Assembly: GCA_016787085.1 (NCBI GenBank)
Contig: JAEUVJ010000059.1
Coordinates: forward strand, 62,001 to 126,000
Reading direction: 5' to 3'
Source of the DNA: Chitinophagaceae bacterium
GTDB lineage: Bacteria; Bacteroidota; Bacteroidia; Chitinophagales; Chitinophagaceae
Length of the DNA stretch: 64,000 nucleotides
Within the stretch, counting starts at the first letter, position 1, and the number at the start of each line of letters is the position of its first letter. The notes beneath the pieces are model-generated. The model did not search any database. It saw only the letters and a program-made list of their open reading frames with translations, and was not told the DNA's origin. Shown in pieces: positions 46,401 to 53,538 of the stretch. Both the position numbers and the translations under genes were made by a program.

Positions 46401-46772
46401 GGATACAGGTGCGTTGGGATCTTCCTTGATCACCACCAGATTGTTCTCCATCATCTGGTAGAGCAGTCTTGTTTTCTGCAACATGAGATCCAGTACTTCA
46501 TCAAGCGTAGCTTCCTTTACATTCAGGGATACCTTCTCGCGGATATCCTGCAGGTTGTTGTTGTACAAAAACCGGTAGTTCGTTTGCTTTTCAATACTGG
46601 AAAGAATGCCGGCGATCTCCGCTTTTTTGACCCTGATACTTATTTTATTCTGGCCAAAGCCATTGGCTGATACGTTCAGCGTAAAAAATAAAATAAACAA
46701 TGCAGTCAGTTTCATAGCAAGCAGAACGTTTGATCGCAACGGCCTCTGGACAACCGTTAAGAAACATTTCAT
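43428..46772 (-). CDS. SusC/RagA TonB-dependent transporter with STN domain
   Basis: Length 1114 aa. Domain order: signal peptide (about 20-37), STN (about 42-115), carboxypeptidase-regulatory-like domain (about 128-200), plug with VVIGYGTAAKRDLTGS from about 210, then the barrel. Like the SusC at 2023-5355 it is preceded by FecR and an ECF sigma gene, so it should both import the glycan and signal its presence through the STN domain. The first 20 residues include a second possible start (MKLTAL, residue 20). Confidence 0.95.
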   Translation of the reverse strand: MKCFLTVVQRPLRSNVLLAMKLTALFILFFTLNVSANGFGQNKISIRVKKAEIAGILSSIEKQTNYRFLYNNNLQDIREKVSLNVKEATLDEVLDLMLQKTRLLYQMMENNLVVIKEDPNAPVSAPEVIVRGKVTGEGGAPLAGASVQVKGSTTGTTTDNNGNFSLTVANANVTLIVSSVGYESQEIALAGRTDVAVALTVSVRVQEQVVVIGYGTAAKRDLTGSIVKISGKDIADKPNVNPIASLQGKVAGLYVVNTGVPGAEPDIRLRGTGSLSSGGTKPLYIVDGIFNDNINYLNPNDIESIEILKDPSSLAIFGVRGANGVIAITTKKAKSGELNINFNSTVGTKTLVDKIEMVNAEEFKMLFEEEQTNLGITGSDRFDFTPWTGNTDWVNELTRTGIFNTNNLSLTTTSERNKFYLGVGHAYDEGVIKHQQLQKMFINISDELKLSSNIKIGFNVTGLRQRNPYGAANGLLFSARRTLPITPVYNNDRNAYYDLAIQAAQMNNPAMELEDNWDKELSYEHRMVASAFAEIRFLKNFTLRSTVYGDISNVDTRSYRPIDSVYSPVINSVFVHRSYQLTSVSQSNSKYNKVQQDHVLTFKKNFNDHNLTMTGGFTTYFNSYRNINGSISQSSTGQPIPDDKRFWYINTVWGDRETRQVGSGQWERATVSYLARALYNYKNKYMLNLSYRRDLSSAWRQDYDNQGDNFYSVGAAWEISREDFFSNQNIFDYLKLKASYGKLGVQNTYGFDYPAYPSLKAQYAVFGNINVPVYSEEYLAGKDLHWEQVFGQEVGIEFSMFKRKLTGDIAYYHKKTKDLLALISAGAGYLQLTNFGDMRNKGIEASLTYNQSLSKDLNLTVSGNITTFDNLFLNSPFTSNPDEQYPNRTVAGYPIGYFYGYVATGVFQTYAEKLASPAMNLGNVYGPGDLKYADINGDGVVTTDDRTMIGNPTPDFTYGGNVTLKYKNFDFGVDIQGVYGNEIYRYWGSSELPYTKFNYPKFKLNRWHGEGTSNWDPILGDDHSTNRLPSTYGVEDGSYVRIRNLQFGYNINPVALEKFKIKSFRVFVNFQNLKTWKRNSGYSPEFGGSPTSFGIDTGDNPIPAVFTGGINVNF

Positions 46773-46841
46773 ATTTTAGCATATTAGGGGTTAAACAATC
46801 CGCTCTTACAGGTTGGTTCACCGTTTAGCCTTCCTTTTCTC

Positions 46842-46867
46842 ACGGGGAATGCGCCAACATTCTCCGT
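46842..46867. other. Hairpin in the FecR-SusC gap of the second module
   Basis: Arms ACGGGGAATG and CATTCTCCGT pair over 10 bp with one G-T wobble around a 6-nt loop (CGCCAA). On the plus strand it is followed by a TTTTT run, so it would act as a terminator for antisense transcription. On the operon mRNA the stem has one A-C mismatch and no T-run. It sits in the 97-bp gap between the anti-sigma and susC genes. Confidence 0.5.
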
Positions 46868-46869
46868 TT

Positions 46870-47988
46870 TTATTTGATCAATCCATTGAATGAACCAACG
46901 GTTATTTCATGTCCTTTAATAATATAATTAAATGGAACGGCTGATTTCAGCGCTGCAAATGCCTGCGCTATGGTTTCCTTTTCAAACGATCCATTAAAAT
47001 ACAGTTGTTTTACTTTTTCGTCATTGAATACGATGGTCACGTTGTACCATCTTTCCAGCTTCCTGGCTAAGTCTTCAAAGCTGTCACCGCGAAACTCAAG
47101 ACGGCTATAGATCCATGCTGTTTCAAACCGTTCACTTTCTTTTTTTGTACTATCTATATGCGCAATGGTGAAACTTCCGGGTAATTTAACAGCGGTAATA
47201 GGTGAAGGCTTACTACTTTCAGACACCTGTTCAGGTGCAGTAGCTGCCTGCTTGGCCAGGATGAGTTTTTCATTAGGCCGTAGCTCAATAGATTTTTTCT
47301 CTGAATCCTCTTCGCGGAAAACCTTTACCGCCCCCCTGTAGAGGGTTGTTTCCACCGAATCCTCTTCAGGATATGATTTGACGTTAAAGGCTGTGCCCAA
47401 TACTTTAATATCTATCCCGGATGTATGTACAATGAAAGGGCGGTCGGGTTGCTTTACCACATCAAAAAACGCTTCTCCTTCAAGTCTGACCTCTCTTGTG
47501 GCACCGGTAAAATCGCCTACATAGGAAAGTTTTGAGCCCGCATTCAGCCACACCGTGGTACCATCCGGCAATAACGACCTGGAACGGCTTCCTTTTTTCG
47601 CTTCGATCGCTTCTGCCTTTGGCTCATTGGCTGAAGTCCTTTTACTCATGAACAACCATCCAGCCGACACCAATACTAAAACGGAAGCAGCTGCCAGCCA
47701 TATCCTCCTGTTTCCCGAACGTCTTTTTTCAACCGGCAACTGAATGCTGAAAAGGCTTTCGCTTTCGGCTTTAGTGATGATGCGTGAAATAATGGATTGT
47801 GCGGCGTCCTTATCTTCGAACTCGGGATTGTCGTGTTTCTCTTTCCAGATGCGGCCTAAAAGATCAAATTGCTGCTGAAGGGATTCATCCCGTCGGAGTA
47901 TCGTAGTCAATTGCTGCTCTTCCTCTGAAGAAGCTTCATTATTTAAAACTCTGGCTATCAGGTGCCAAACTGAAACTAAATTCCCCAT
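46870..47988 (-). CDS. FecR-type anti-sigma factor
   Basis: Length 372 aa, the same length as its counterpart at 5509-6627. N-terminal cytoplasmic part with EASSEEEQQL, one membrane helix at about 93-112 (RRIWLAAASVLVLVSAGWLFM), the periplasmic FecR domain (SLLPDGTTVWLNAGSKLSY and GEAFFDVVKQPDRPF) and a C-terminal DUF4974 domain (SFEDLARKLERWYNVTIVF). It should bind the ECF sigma factor encoded 73 bp upstream and respond to the STN domain of the SusC encoded downstream. Confidence 0.93.
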   Translation of the reverse strand: MGNLVSVWHLIARVLNNEASSEEEQQLTTILRRDESLQQQFDLLGRIWKEKHDNPEFEDKDAAQSIISRIITKAESESLFSIQLPVEKRRSGNRRIWLAAASVLVLVSAGWLFMSKRTSANEPKAEAIEAKKGSRSRSLLPDGTTVWLNAGSKLSYVGDFTGATREVRLEGEAFFDVVKQPDRPFIVHTSGIDIKVLGTAFNVKSYPEEDSVETTLYRGAVKVFREEDSEKKSIELRPNEKLILAKQAATAPEQVSESSKPSPITAVKLPGSFTIAHIDSTKKESERFETAWIYSRLEFRGDSFEDLARKLERWYNVTIVFNDEKVKQLYFNGSFEKETIAQAFAALKSAVPFNYIIKGHEITVGSFNGLIK

Positions 47989-48061
47989 GCAGCAATCGGT
48001 TGTCCTGTTTAGGACAGGAAAAGCCTAAGCATCTACTAAGCCTTACTGAATTTTTTTGAAT

Positions 48062-48670
48062 TTATTTTTTGTTTACAGGAATGATGGACTGCTGCTTTGC
48101 CGGCTTTTCGATCTGGAGAGCAGTGCAGATCCGTTTGACCGCAATGGCCATCTGGGCATCTATTGTATTAACGGAAATATTGAGGATTTCGGCCACTTCT
48201 TTGTACCTGAGCCCATCTTCCCGTATGAGTTTAAAGATCATTTTACAGCGGGGCGGCAACGCTTCTATTACCTGGTGCATCTTGTTCATCATTTCTGACG
48301 TGATCATCAGGTCATACGGATCGGCTGCAAATTCATCCAAAGTGGTATCGAGATAATCAAACGGAGCGGCGATCAGCTCATTGGCTTTTTGTGAAAGCTT
48401 GTTCAGGGCTTTGTTCTTAACGGCTACGTAAAGGTAAACGGTAATATTCTCTATTGATGTGATAGACTGCCGGTTGGACCATAACCTCACAAAGACATCC
48501 TCTACTAATTCTTCAGCTATTTCCCTGGAACGTACCAGTGAAACACCGAATAGTATCAGTTTTTTGCCGAAATGAAGATAAAGCTGCGTAAAAGCGCTTT
48601 CATCTCCCCGGGCAACTCTGGCTTGCAGTTCAAGCAAATGAACCGGATTATGATGCTCGTTTACAGGCAA
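48062..48670 (-). CDS. ECF-family RNA polymerase sigma factor
   Basis: Length 202 aa. Region 2 at about 22-95 (VRSREIAEELVEDVFVRLWSN) and region 4 at about 130-185 with the HTH GLRYKEVAEILNISVNTIDAQ. The frame starts with TTG at 48670; no in-frame ATG occurs before region 2, so the initiation codon is weak, as for the sister gene (GTG). It heads the sigma-FecR-SusC-SusD-LamG-FG-GAP-GH30-GH30-GH144 unit and is divergent from paaA. Confidence 0.92.
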   Translation of the reverse strand: MPVNEHHNPVHLLELQARVARGDESAFTQLYLHFGKKLILFGVSLVRSREIAEELVEDVFVRLWSNRQSITSIENITVYLYVAVKNKALNKLSQKANELIAAPFDYLDTTLDEFAADPYDLMITSEMMNKMHQVIEALPPRCKMIFKLIREDGLRYKEVAEILNISVNTIDAQMAIAVKRICTALQIEKPAKQQSIIPVNKK

Positions 48671-48827
48671 TCGTATAAGCAGTATTAGTTAACAAGCAAA
48701 GTAAAAACAGGATACAAGGTAGAATTTTTTGGAGAAAAAAAAATTGATCTTTCCCGTAGTATCAAAAAAATTTTAATGGCTTGTGGTTATTCCATGTAAA
48801 AACAGTGCCTGCAGCTACCGGTTTGTG

Positions 48828-48836
48828 TAAATTTGC
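48828..48836 (+). promoter_or_regulatory. -7 element of the paa operon
   Basis: The bases TAAATTTGC match the Bacteroidota -7 consensus TAnnTTTGC exactly and end 17 bp before the paaA ATG at 48854. It overlaps any start at 48833 and therefore supports the later ATG, implying a very short leader. No convincing TTTG -33 box is visible. Confidence 0.55.
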
Positions 48837-48853
48837 AGCTAAACGATGTTGCT

Positions 48854-49813
48854 ATGTCTGTACAGGAATTAGAAAAGATATTCCGGGATAAAATTGAGGC
48901 TGAAATTAAAATTGAAGCAAAAGACTGGATGCCCGATGCCTACCGTAAAACCAATATCCGGCAGATCAGCCAGCATGCCCACAGTGAGATAGTCGGCATG
49001 CTTCCGGAGGGTAACTGGATAAGCCGGGCCCCGTCATTAAAACGAAAGGCCATATTACTGGCCAAAGTACAGGATGAAGCCGGACATGGTTTGTATTTAT
49101 ACTCCGCTTGTGAAACATTAGGTATCTCAAGGGAAGAAACGATCAACGACCTGCACAGCGGCAAAGCGAAATACTCTTCTATTTTCAATTATCCGACATT
49201 GACATGGGCCGATATCGGTGCTATCGGCTGGCTGGTTGACGGAGCGGCTATTATGAACCAGGTGATGCTAACCCGTACTTCTTATGGTCCGTATGCCAGG
49301 GCAATGGTCCGTATATGTAAAGAAGAAAGTTTTCATCAGCGCCAGGGGTTTGAATCATTACTGGTGCTCTCAAAAGGAACAAAAGAGCAAAGGGAAATGT
49401 GCCAGGATGCCATCAACCGCTGGTGGTGGCCTGCCTTAATGATGTTCGGGCCAAAAGATACAGAAAGTGCCAACAGCGATCAGAGCATGAAATGGAAGAT
49501 CAAAAGAAAAAGCAATGATGAGTTGCGGCAGAATTTTGTGGACATGATCGCAGAACAGGTGAAGATACTGGGCATGACATTGCCCGATGACCAGCTTAGG
49601 TGGGATGAAAAAAGAAGGCACTACGATTTTGGCGAAATAGACTGGAATGAATTCTGGAATGTGGTAAAAGGGAACGGGCCCTGTAATAAACAAAGGCTGG
49701 ATGCCAGGAAGAAAGCCTGGGAAGAAGGAGAGTGGGTAAGAGAGGCAGCTACTGCGTATGCGGAAAAGAGAAAGACACCCCAAACCCCTAAAGGAGCTTT
49801 AGAAGCAGCATAA
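48854..49813 (+). CDS. paaA: 1,2-phenylacetyl-CoA epoxidase, catalytic subunit PaaA
   Basis: About 319 aa. The ferritin-like diiron ligands are visible in KVQDEAGHGLYLYS and the second-half motif CKEESFHQRQGFE. The region WMPDAYRKTNIRQISQHAHSE is highly conserved in PaaA. The PaaABCE complex uses O2 to convert phenylacetyl-CoA to the ring-1,2-epoxide in the cytosol. The start at 48854 (MSVQELEK) is chosen because a promoter -7 box overlaps the longer start. First gene of the paaABCD-G-I cluster. Confidence 0.95.
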   Translation: MSVQELEKIFRDKIEAEIKIEAKDWMPDAYRKTNIRQISQHAHSEIVGMLPEGNWISRAPSLKRKAILLAKVQDEAGHGLYLYSACETLGISREETINDLHSGKAKYSSIFNYPTLTWADIGAIGWLVDGAAIMNQVMLTRTSYGPYARAMVRICKEESFHQRQGFESLLVLSKGTKEQREMCQDAINRWWWPALMMFGPKDTESANSDQSMKWKIKRKSNDELRQNFVDMIAEQVKILGMTLPDDQLRWDEKRRHYDFGEIDWNEFWNVVKGNGPCNKQRLDARKKAWEEGEWVREAATAYAEKRKTPQTPKGALEAA

Positions 49814-49836
49814 GACTGAAATAAACATTCTTCGTT

Positions 49837-50196
49837 ATGGATTTCATCAGAAAATATTATTACGGTGATATACCTGAAGACAAAACAGGTGGTACTATCA
49901 TTTCAAAAGACTCCAAAAGCGACTGGCCGTTATGGGAAGTTTTTATCCGCAGCAAACAGGGCCTCGACCATAAACATGTGGGAAGCCTTCATGCTGCCGA
50001 TGCACAAATGGCCATCGAAAATGCAAGAGATGTTTACACCCGGAGGATGGAAGGAGTAAGTATCTGGGTAGTAGAAAGCAAATACATCACCGCTTCCAAC
50101 CCGGAAGAAGCCGGCGAATTGTATGAACCTGCTGTTGATAAGATTTACCGGCATCCTACATTCTATGATCTGCCGGATGAAGTAAATCACATGTAA
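49837..50196 (+). CDS. paaB: 1,2-phenylacetyl-CoA epoxidase subunit PaaB
   Basis: Length 119 aa, slightly longer than the usual 95 or so because of an N-terminal extension of about 25 residues. The core WPLWEVFIRSKQGLDHKHVG and MAIENARDVYTRRMEGVSIWVV is characteristic of PaaB, a small bridging subunit of the epoxidase complex. It lies 23 bp after paaA. No catalytic residues are expected. Confidence 0.93.
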   Translation: MDFIRKYYYGDIPEDKTGGTIISKDSKSDWPLWEVFIRSKQGLDHKHVGSLHAADAQMAIENARDVYTRRMEGVSIWVVESKYITASNPEEAGELYEPAVDKIYRHPTFYDLPDEVNHM

Positions 50197-50202
50197 CCCT
50201 AA

Positions 50203-50214
50203 CCCCTGAAGGGG
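50203..50214. repeat. Short palindromic repeat CCCCTGAAGGGG (copy 1)
   Basis: A 12-bp near-palindrome in the 25-bp gap between paaB and paaC. An identical copy lies in the paaD-paaG gap at 51477-51488. It can form a small CCCC/GGGG hairpin in the operon mRNA. Confidence 0.7.
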
Positions 50215-50221
50215 ATCAATT

Positions 50222-50968
50222 ATGAATAACGATCTGATCAACTATACACTCCATCTCGCCGACAATTCACTGATCCTTGGACAGCGCAACAGTGAATGGT
50301 GCGGACATGGTCCTATACTGGAACAGGATATAGCGATCACCAATATCTCTCTTGACCTGATCGGGCAGGCAAGAAATTTTTACCAGTATGCTGCTTCATT
50401 AAAAGCGGATGGCTCAACGGAAGACTCCCTTGCTTATCTAAAAACTGAAAGAGAATACAAGAACTGTTTATTGGTGGAACAACCCAATGGTGACTGGGCA
50501 CAGACCATTCTCCGGCAATTCCTGTTCAGCAATTATCAGTATTTATTATACCAGCAATTACAATCTCACAAAGACGATCAGTTAGCTGCCATTGCAGAAA
50601 AATCGTTGAAAGAAGTAACATATCACCTGCGCTGGAGCAGTGAGTGGGTGATCCGCCTCGGCGACGGTACCGAAGAAAGTCATAACCGGATGCTGAAAGC
50701 TATTGACGAGTTATGGAGATATACAGGTGAATTATTTATGCCTGCAGATTACGAAAAAGAATCAGGCATTGAATTGACTGTAATAAAAGACGGGTGGAAT
50801 AAAAAAGTGAACATCGTATTCGATGACGCTACACTGATCCCTCCTTCGGGTGGCGGGGGGGCTTTTATGCAGTCGGGTGGCAAACAGGGAAAACACACCG
50901 AACATCTTGGCTATATACTGACAGAGCTGCAATATATGCAACGGGCTTATCCCGGCTGCGAATGGTAA
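50222..50968 (+). CDS. paaC: 1,2-phenylacetyl-CoA epoxidase structural subunit PaaC
   Basis: Length 248 aa. A ferritin-like fold without a full diiron set, as in PaaC. Recognisable motifs are LADNSLILGQRNSEWCGHGP near the N-terminus, EDIAITNISLDLIGQARNFYQ-like text (here EQDIAITNISLDLIGQARNF) and the C-terminal GKHTEHLGYILTELQYMQRAYPG. PaaC holds PaaA and docks the reductase. It starts 25 bp after paaB, past a small palindrome. Confidence 0.93.
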   Translation: MNNDLINYTLHLADNSLILGQRNSEWCGHGPILEQDIAITNISLDLIGQARNFYQYAASLKADGSTEDSLAYLKTEREYKNCLLVEQPNGDWAQTILRQFLFSNYQYLLYQQLQSHKDDQLAAIAEKSLKEVTYHLRWSSEWVIRLGDGTEESHNRMLKAIDELWRYTGELFMPADYEKESGIELTVIKDGWNKKVNIVFDDATLIPPSGGGGAFMQSGGKQGKHTEHLGYILTELQYMQRAYPGCEW

Positions 50969-50975
50969 AACAATA

Positions 50976-51476
50976 ATGACAACATCAACCATTGATAAGA
51001 AAACCCTGTATGCTTACTTGGACGAGATCAAAGACCCCGAAGTGCCTGTATTGAGCATTATTGATCTCGGCATTGTAAGGGATATCGTTATGCATGGTGA
51101 AGAAATAGAGATCATTATCACCCCAACATATACTGGCTGCCCGGCCATGGATATGATCGCCATGCATATCCGGATGATGCTGGCAACTCTGGGTTTTAAA
51201 AAACAAAAGGTCACCACGGTACTCTCGCCTGCATGGACCACTGACTGGATGAGCGAAGATGGAAAACGAAAACTAAAAGAATACGGTATTGCACCGCCTA
51301 ATCCAAGGCAACAGGTATGTGATGATAAATTATTCGCTGCTGCTGAATCGGTGCAGTGCCCGCTTTGTAATTCTTATCATACCCATCGCATCAGTGAGTT
51401 TGGCAGTACTGCCTGTAAAGCGCTATATCAATGCGACGACTGTAAAGAGCCGTTTGATTATTTTAAATGTCATTAG
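50976..51476 (+). CDS. paaD: Phenylacetate degradation protein PaaD (Fe-S assembly type)
   Basis: Length 166 aa. An N-terminal MIP18/DUF59 domain (EIKDPEVPVLSIIDLGIVRD, then TPTYTGCPAMDMI) and a C-terminal four-Cys zinc-ribbon-like module (CPLC at about 128-131, CDDC near the end). PaaD is needed for maturation of the epoxidase system, probably the Fe-S centre of the reductase subunit. It is 7 bp after paaC. The reductase gene paaE, often next to it, is absent from this window. Confidence 0.92.
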   Translation: MTTSTIDKKTLYAYLDEIKDPEVPVLSIIDLGIVRDIVMHGEEIEIIITPTYTGCPAMDMIAMHIRMMLATLGFKKQKVTTVLSPAWTTDWMSEDGKRKLKEYGIAPPNPRQQVCDDKLFAAAESVQCPLCNSYHTHRISEFGSTACKALYQCDDCKEPFDYFKCH

Positions 51477-51488
51477 CCCCTGAAGGGG
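51477..51488. repeat. Short palindromic repeat CCCCTGAAGGGG (copy 2)
   Basis: Identical to the copy at 50203-50214. It begins directly after the paaD stop codon, in the gap before paaG. The two copies occupy equivalent intergenic places in one operon. Confidence 0.7.
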
Positions 51489-51516
51489 AATGATTATTTT
51501 CGTAAAAATCTTGCCG

Positions 51517-52290
51517 ATGTCATCCATTCTTTTTGAAATAAAAAATAATATCGGTTTTATTACTCTCAATCGTCCTGATAAACTCAACTCCTTCAACCGG
51601 GAGATGGCATTGCTGATGCAGCAGAGCTTAGATGAGTGCCAACGTAAAGAAGTTCGTTGCGTGTACATCACTGGTGCTGGTAAAGGCTTTTGTGCAGGAC
51701 AGGACCTGGCAGAAGTGACTCAGCCTGAAGCGCCCGGTTTTAATGTAATACTATCTGAACATTACAACCCGATCGTCACCCGTATCCGCAAACTGGAAAA
51801 ACCTGTTGTAGCTGCGGTGAATGGCGTGGCAGCAGGCGCAGGCGCCAATATCGCTTTATGTTGTGATATCGTTGTAGCCACCCGGTCTGCGTCATTCATA
51901 CAAGCTTTTTCTAAGATAGGGCTGATACCCGATAGCGGAGGTACACATACATTACCACGGCTGATCGGCTGGCAAAAAGCATCTGCGCTGATGATGCTCG
52001 GCGATAAAGTACCGGCTGAAGAAGCTGAAAGGATGGGTATGATCTACAAAGTTTTTCCTGATGAAACATTTGCGGGGGAATCTATGAAGATTGCTGCCAC
52101 TTTAGCACAAATGCCAACGAAGGGGCTGGCTTATACGAAAAAAGTACTGAGTATGTCATTCGCCACTACATTTGAAGACCAACTGCTTGATGAAGATGTT
52201 TTTCAGCAAAGAGCGGCACAGACAGCAGACTACAAAGAAGGGGTGAACGCTTTTATAGAAAAACGGCAGCCTAAGTTCACGGGCGAATGA
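51517..52290 (+). CDS. paaG: Ring-epoxide isomerase / enoyl-CoA hydratase PaaG
   Basis: About 257 aa from ATG at 51517. Crotonase fold with the first oxyanion-hole loop GKGFCAGQDLAEV (about 55-67), the second loop AAGAGANIALCCD (about 105-117) and Asp139 in GLIPDSGGT, matching the catalytic Asp of PaaG. It isomerises the phenylacetyl-CoA 1,2-epoxide to the oxepin-CoA. It follows paaD; a second ATG-like start nine codons earlier exists but the shorter one fits family length. Confidence 0.9.
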   Translation: MSSILFEIKNNIGFITLNRPDKLNSFNREMALLMQQSLDECQRKEVRCVYITGAGKGFCAGQDLAEVTQPEAPGFNVILSEHYNPIVTRIRKLEKPVVAAVNGVAAGAGANIALCCDIVVATRSASFIQAFSKIGLIPDSGGTHTLPRLIGWQKASALMMLGDKVPAEEAERMGMIYKVFPDETFAGESMKIAATLAQMPTKGLAYTKKVLSMSFATTFEDQLLDEDVFQQRAAQTADYKEGVNAFIEKRQPKFTGE

Positions 52291-52294
52291 ATAA

Positions 52295-52723
52295 ATGATA
52301 GATAGAATGAGCAAACCTTCCGCTTCCAAAGTAATTGATACGATGATGGAGAAAGACCTTTTCTCCCAGTGGCTCGGCATTCAACGGCTGGAAGAAAGGG
52401 AGGGGTTCTGTAAATTGAAGATGACCATACGCAAGGAAATGTGCAATGGTTTTGAAATTGCCCATGGCGGCATTGCCTATTCGCTCGCTGACAGCGCCCT
52501 GGCTTTTGCTTCCAACAATCATGGCAGGCATGCCGTATCTATCGAGACTTCTATATCACATATCAAACCACTGATGACAGGCGATGTGATCATTGCAACG
52601 GCTGAAGAAAGAAGCAAAGGCAATAAGATCGGTATCTATGAAGTAAAAGTTGAAAAGGTAAGCGGAGAGCTGGTGGCCCTTTTCAAGGGAACAGTGTTCA
52701 GGAAAGAAACTCTCTGGGAATAG
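52295..52723 (+). CDS. paaI: Hotdog thioesterase PaaI
   Basis: Length 142 aa. Single hotdog domain with the PaaI signature HGGIAYSLADSALAFASN, which carries the active-site His-Gly-Gly and Asp. PaaI hydrolyses ring-hydroxylated or dead-end phenylacetyl-CoA thioesters and so frees CoA. It starts 4 bp after paaG. A second ATG four codons in (52307) is an alternative start. Confidence 0.9.
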   Translation: MIDRMSKPSASKVIDTMMEKDLFSQWLGIQRLEEREGFCKLKMTIRKEMCNGFEIAHGGIAYSLADSALAFASNNHGRHAVSIETSISHIKPLMTGDVIIATAEERSKGNKIGIYEVKVEKVSGELVALFKGTVFRKETLWE

Positions 52724-52775
52724 TTCTCATAGCTGAAGATTGTTTTCTTAAACAGCAAAAAGTCCTTACCTTCTC

Positions 52776-53537
52776 ATGCCACTTCAAACCAGCTATATGA
52801 GAAAAATATCTTTATGGGCAAAGCTCCATCGTCCTGCAGCGGTTATTTCTCTGATCTTCATTAAGCTGTTATTGTTATTGGCAGCTTATTTTATTGGCCG
52901 GTCTTTGCAGGATATGAATATTCATATCCCGGCTGTATTTTGCGCAGTTGTCGTGATCCTGTTCATATCAGCCATTATCTTTTATCCACGCAGAGGAAAC
53001 GGCATACTGACAAAAAAACAATTCTATGCATTACAGAAAAGCTGTGATTATGCGATTGCACTCTTTACTTTTATTATGGCAACAGTGCTGGTGAATACAA
53101 ACTTTACACTTACCTACCCGGCTGCCTCCTCTGCCACTACCTCTATAACCACTAACCCGCCAACGGCAGAAGAAATATTAGCTTCCCTGCAATACAGGGA
53201 TAAAAAGAGCCTGACCAGGCAGGAAAAAAGAATACTAAAACAAGAATTCAAACACCAGCTCAAAGTATTTGTCAAAGCAAAACTAGCCGGAAAAAAAGAT
53301 GACTCTGATAAAGCCCTGCTTATCATTCTGACCATTATCGGCGCAGTAGGATTACTTTTCCTGGTAGCCGCATTATCCTGCAGCATAGCTTGCAACGGAG
53401 CCGAAGGTCTTGCAATTGCAGTTGCCATACTTGGCGTAACCGCCATTGTGCTGGGTGTAGTAGCCATAATAAGGAGTATCAAAAGAGGGCCACGAAAACG
53501 AACGGAAGACTTACCCAAAACAGACCCGACTATATAA
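52776..53537 (+). CDS. Unrecognised multi-pass membrane protein
   Basis: Length 253 aa (an internal ATG at 52797 is an alternative start). Hydrophobic segments at about 22-41, 50-69 and 91-110 form an N-terminal three-helix block. A polar, charged linker (about 125-178, rich in Lys/Glu) follows, then a hydrophobic C-terminal pair (about 179-204 and 209-232) joined by the short turn SCSIACNG. The last 20 residues are basic and polar. It lies between paaI (52 bp) and paaY (1 bp), so it is co-transcribed with the paa genes, yet I know no Paa function for such a protein. No catalytic motif or transporter signature is visible. Confidence 0.65.
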   Translation: MPLQTSYMRKISLWAKLHRPAAVISLIFIKLLLLLAAYFIGRSLQDMNIHIPAVFCAVVVILFISAIIFYPRRGNGILTKKQFYALQKSCDYAIALFTFIMATVLVNTNFTLTYPAASSATTSITTNPPTAEEILASLQYRDKKSLTRQEKRILKQEFKHQLKVFVKAKLAGKKDDSDKALLIILTIIGAVGLLFLVAALSCSIACNGAEGLAIAVAILGVTAIVLGVVAIIRSIKRGPRKRTEDLPKTDPTI

Positions 53538-53538
53538 A

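Noticed and set aside
49837..49911. N-terminal extension of PaaB as a sign of fusion or wrong start
   Set aside because: The extension is only about 25 residues, and its ATG is well placed 23 bp after paaA. It is most likely normal variation.
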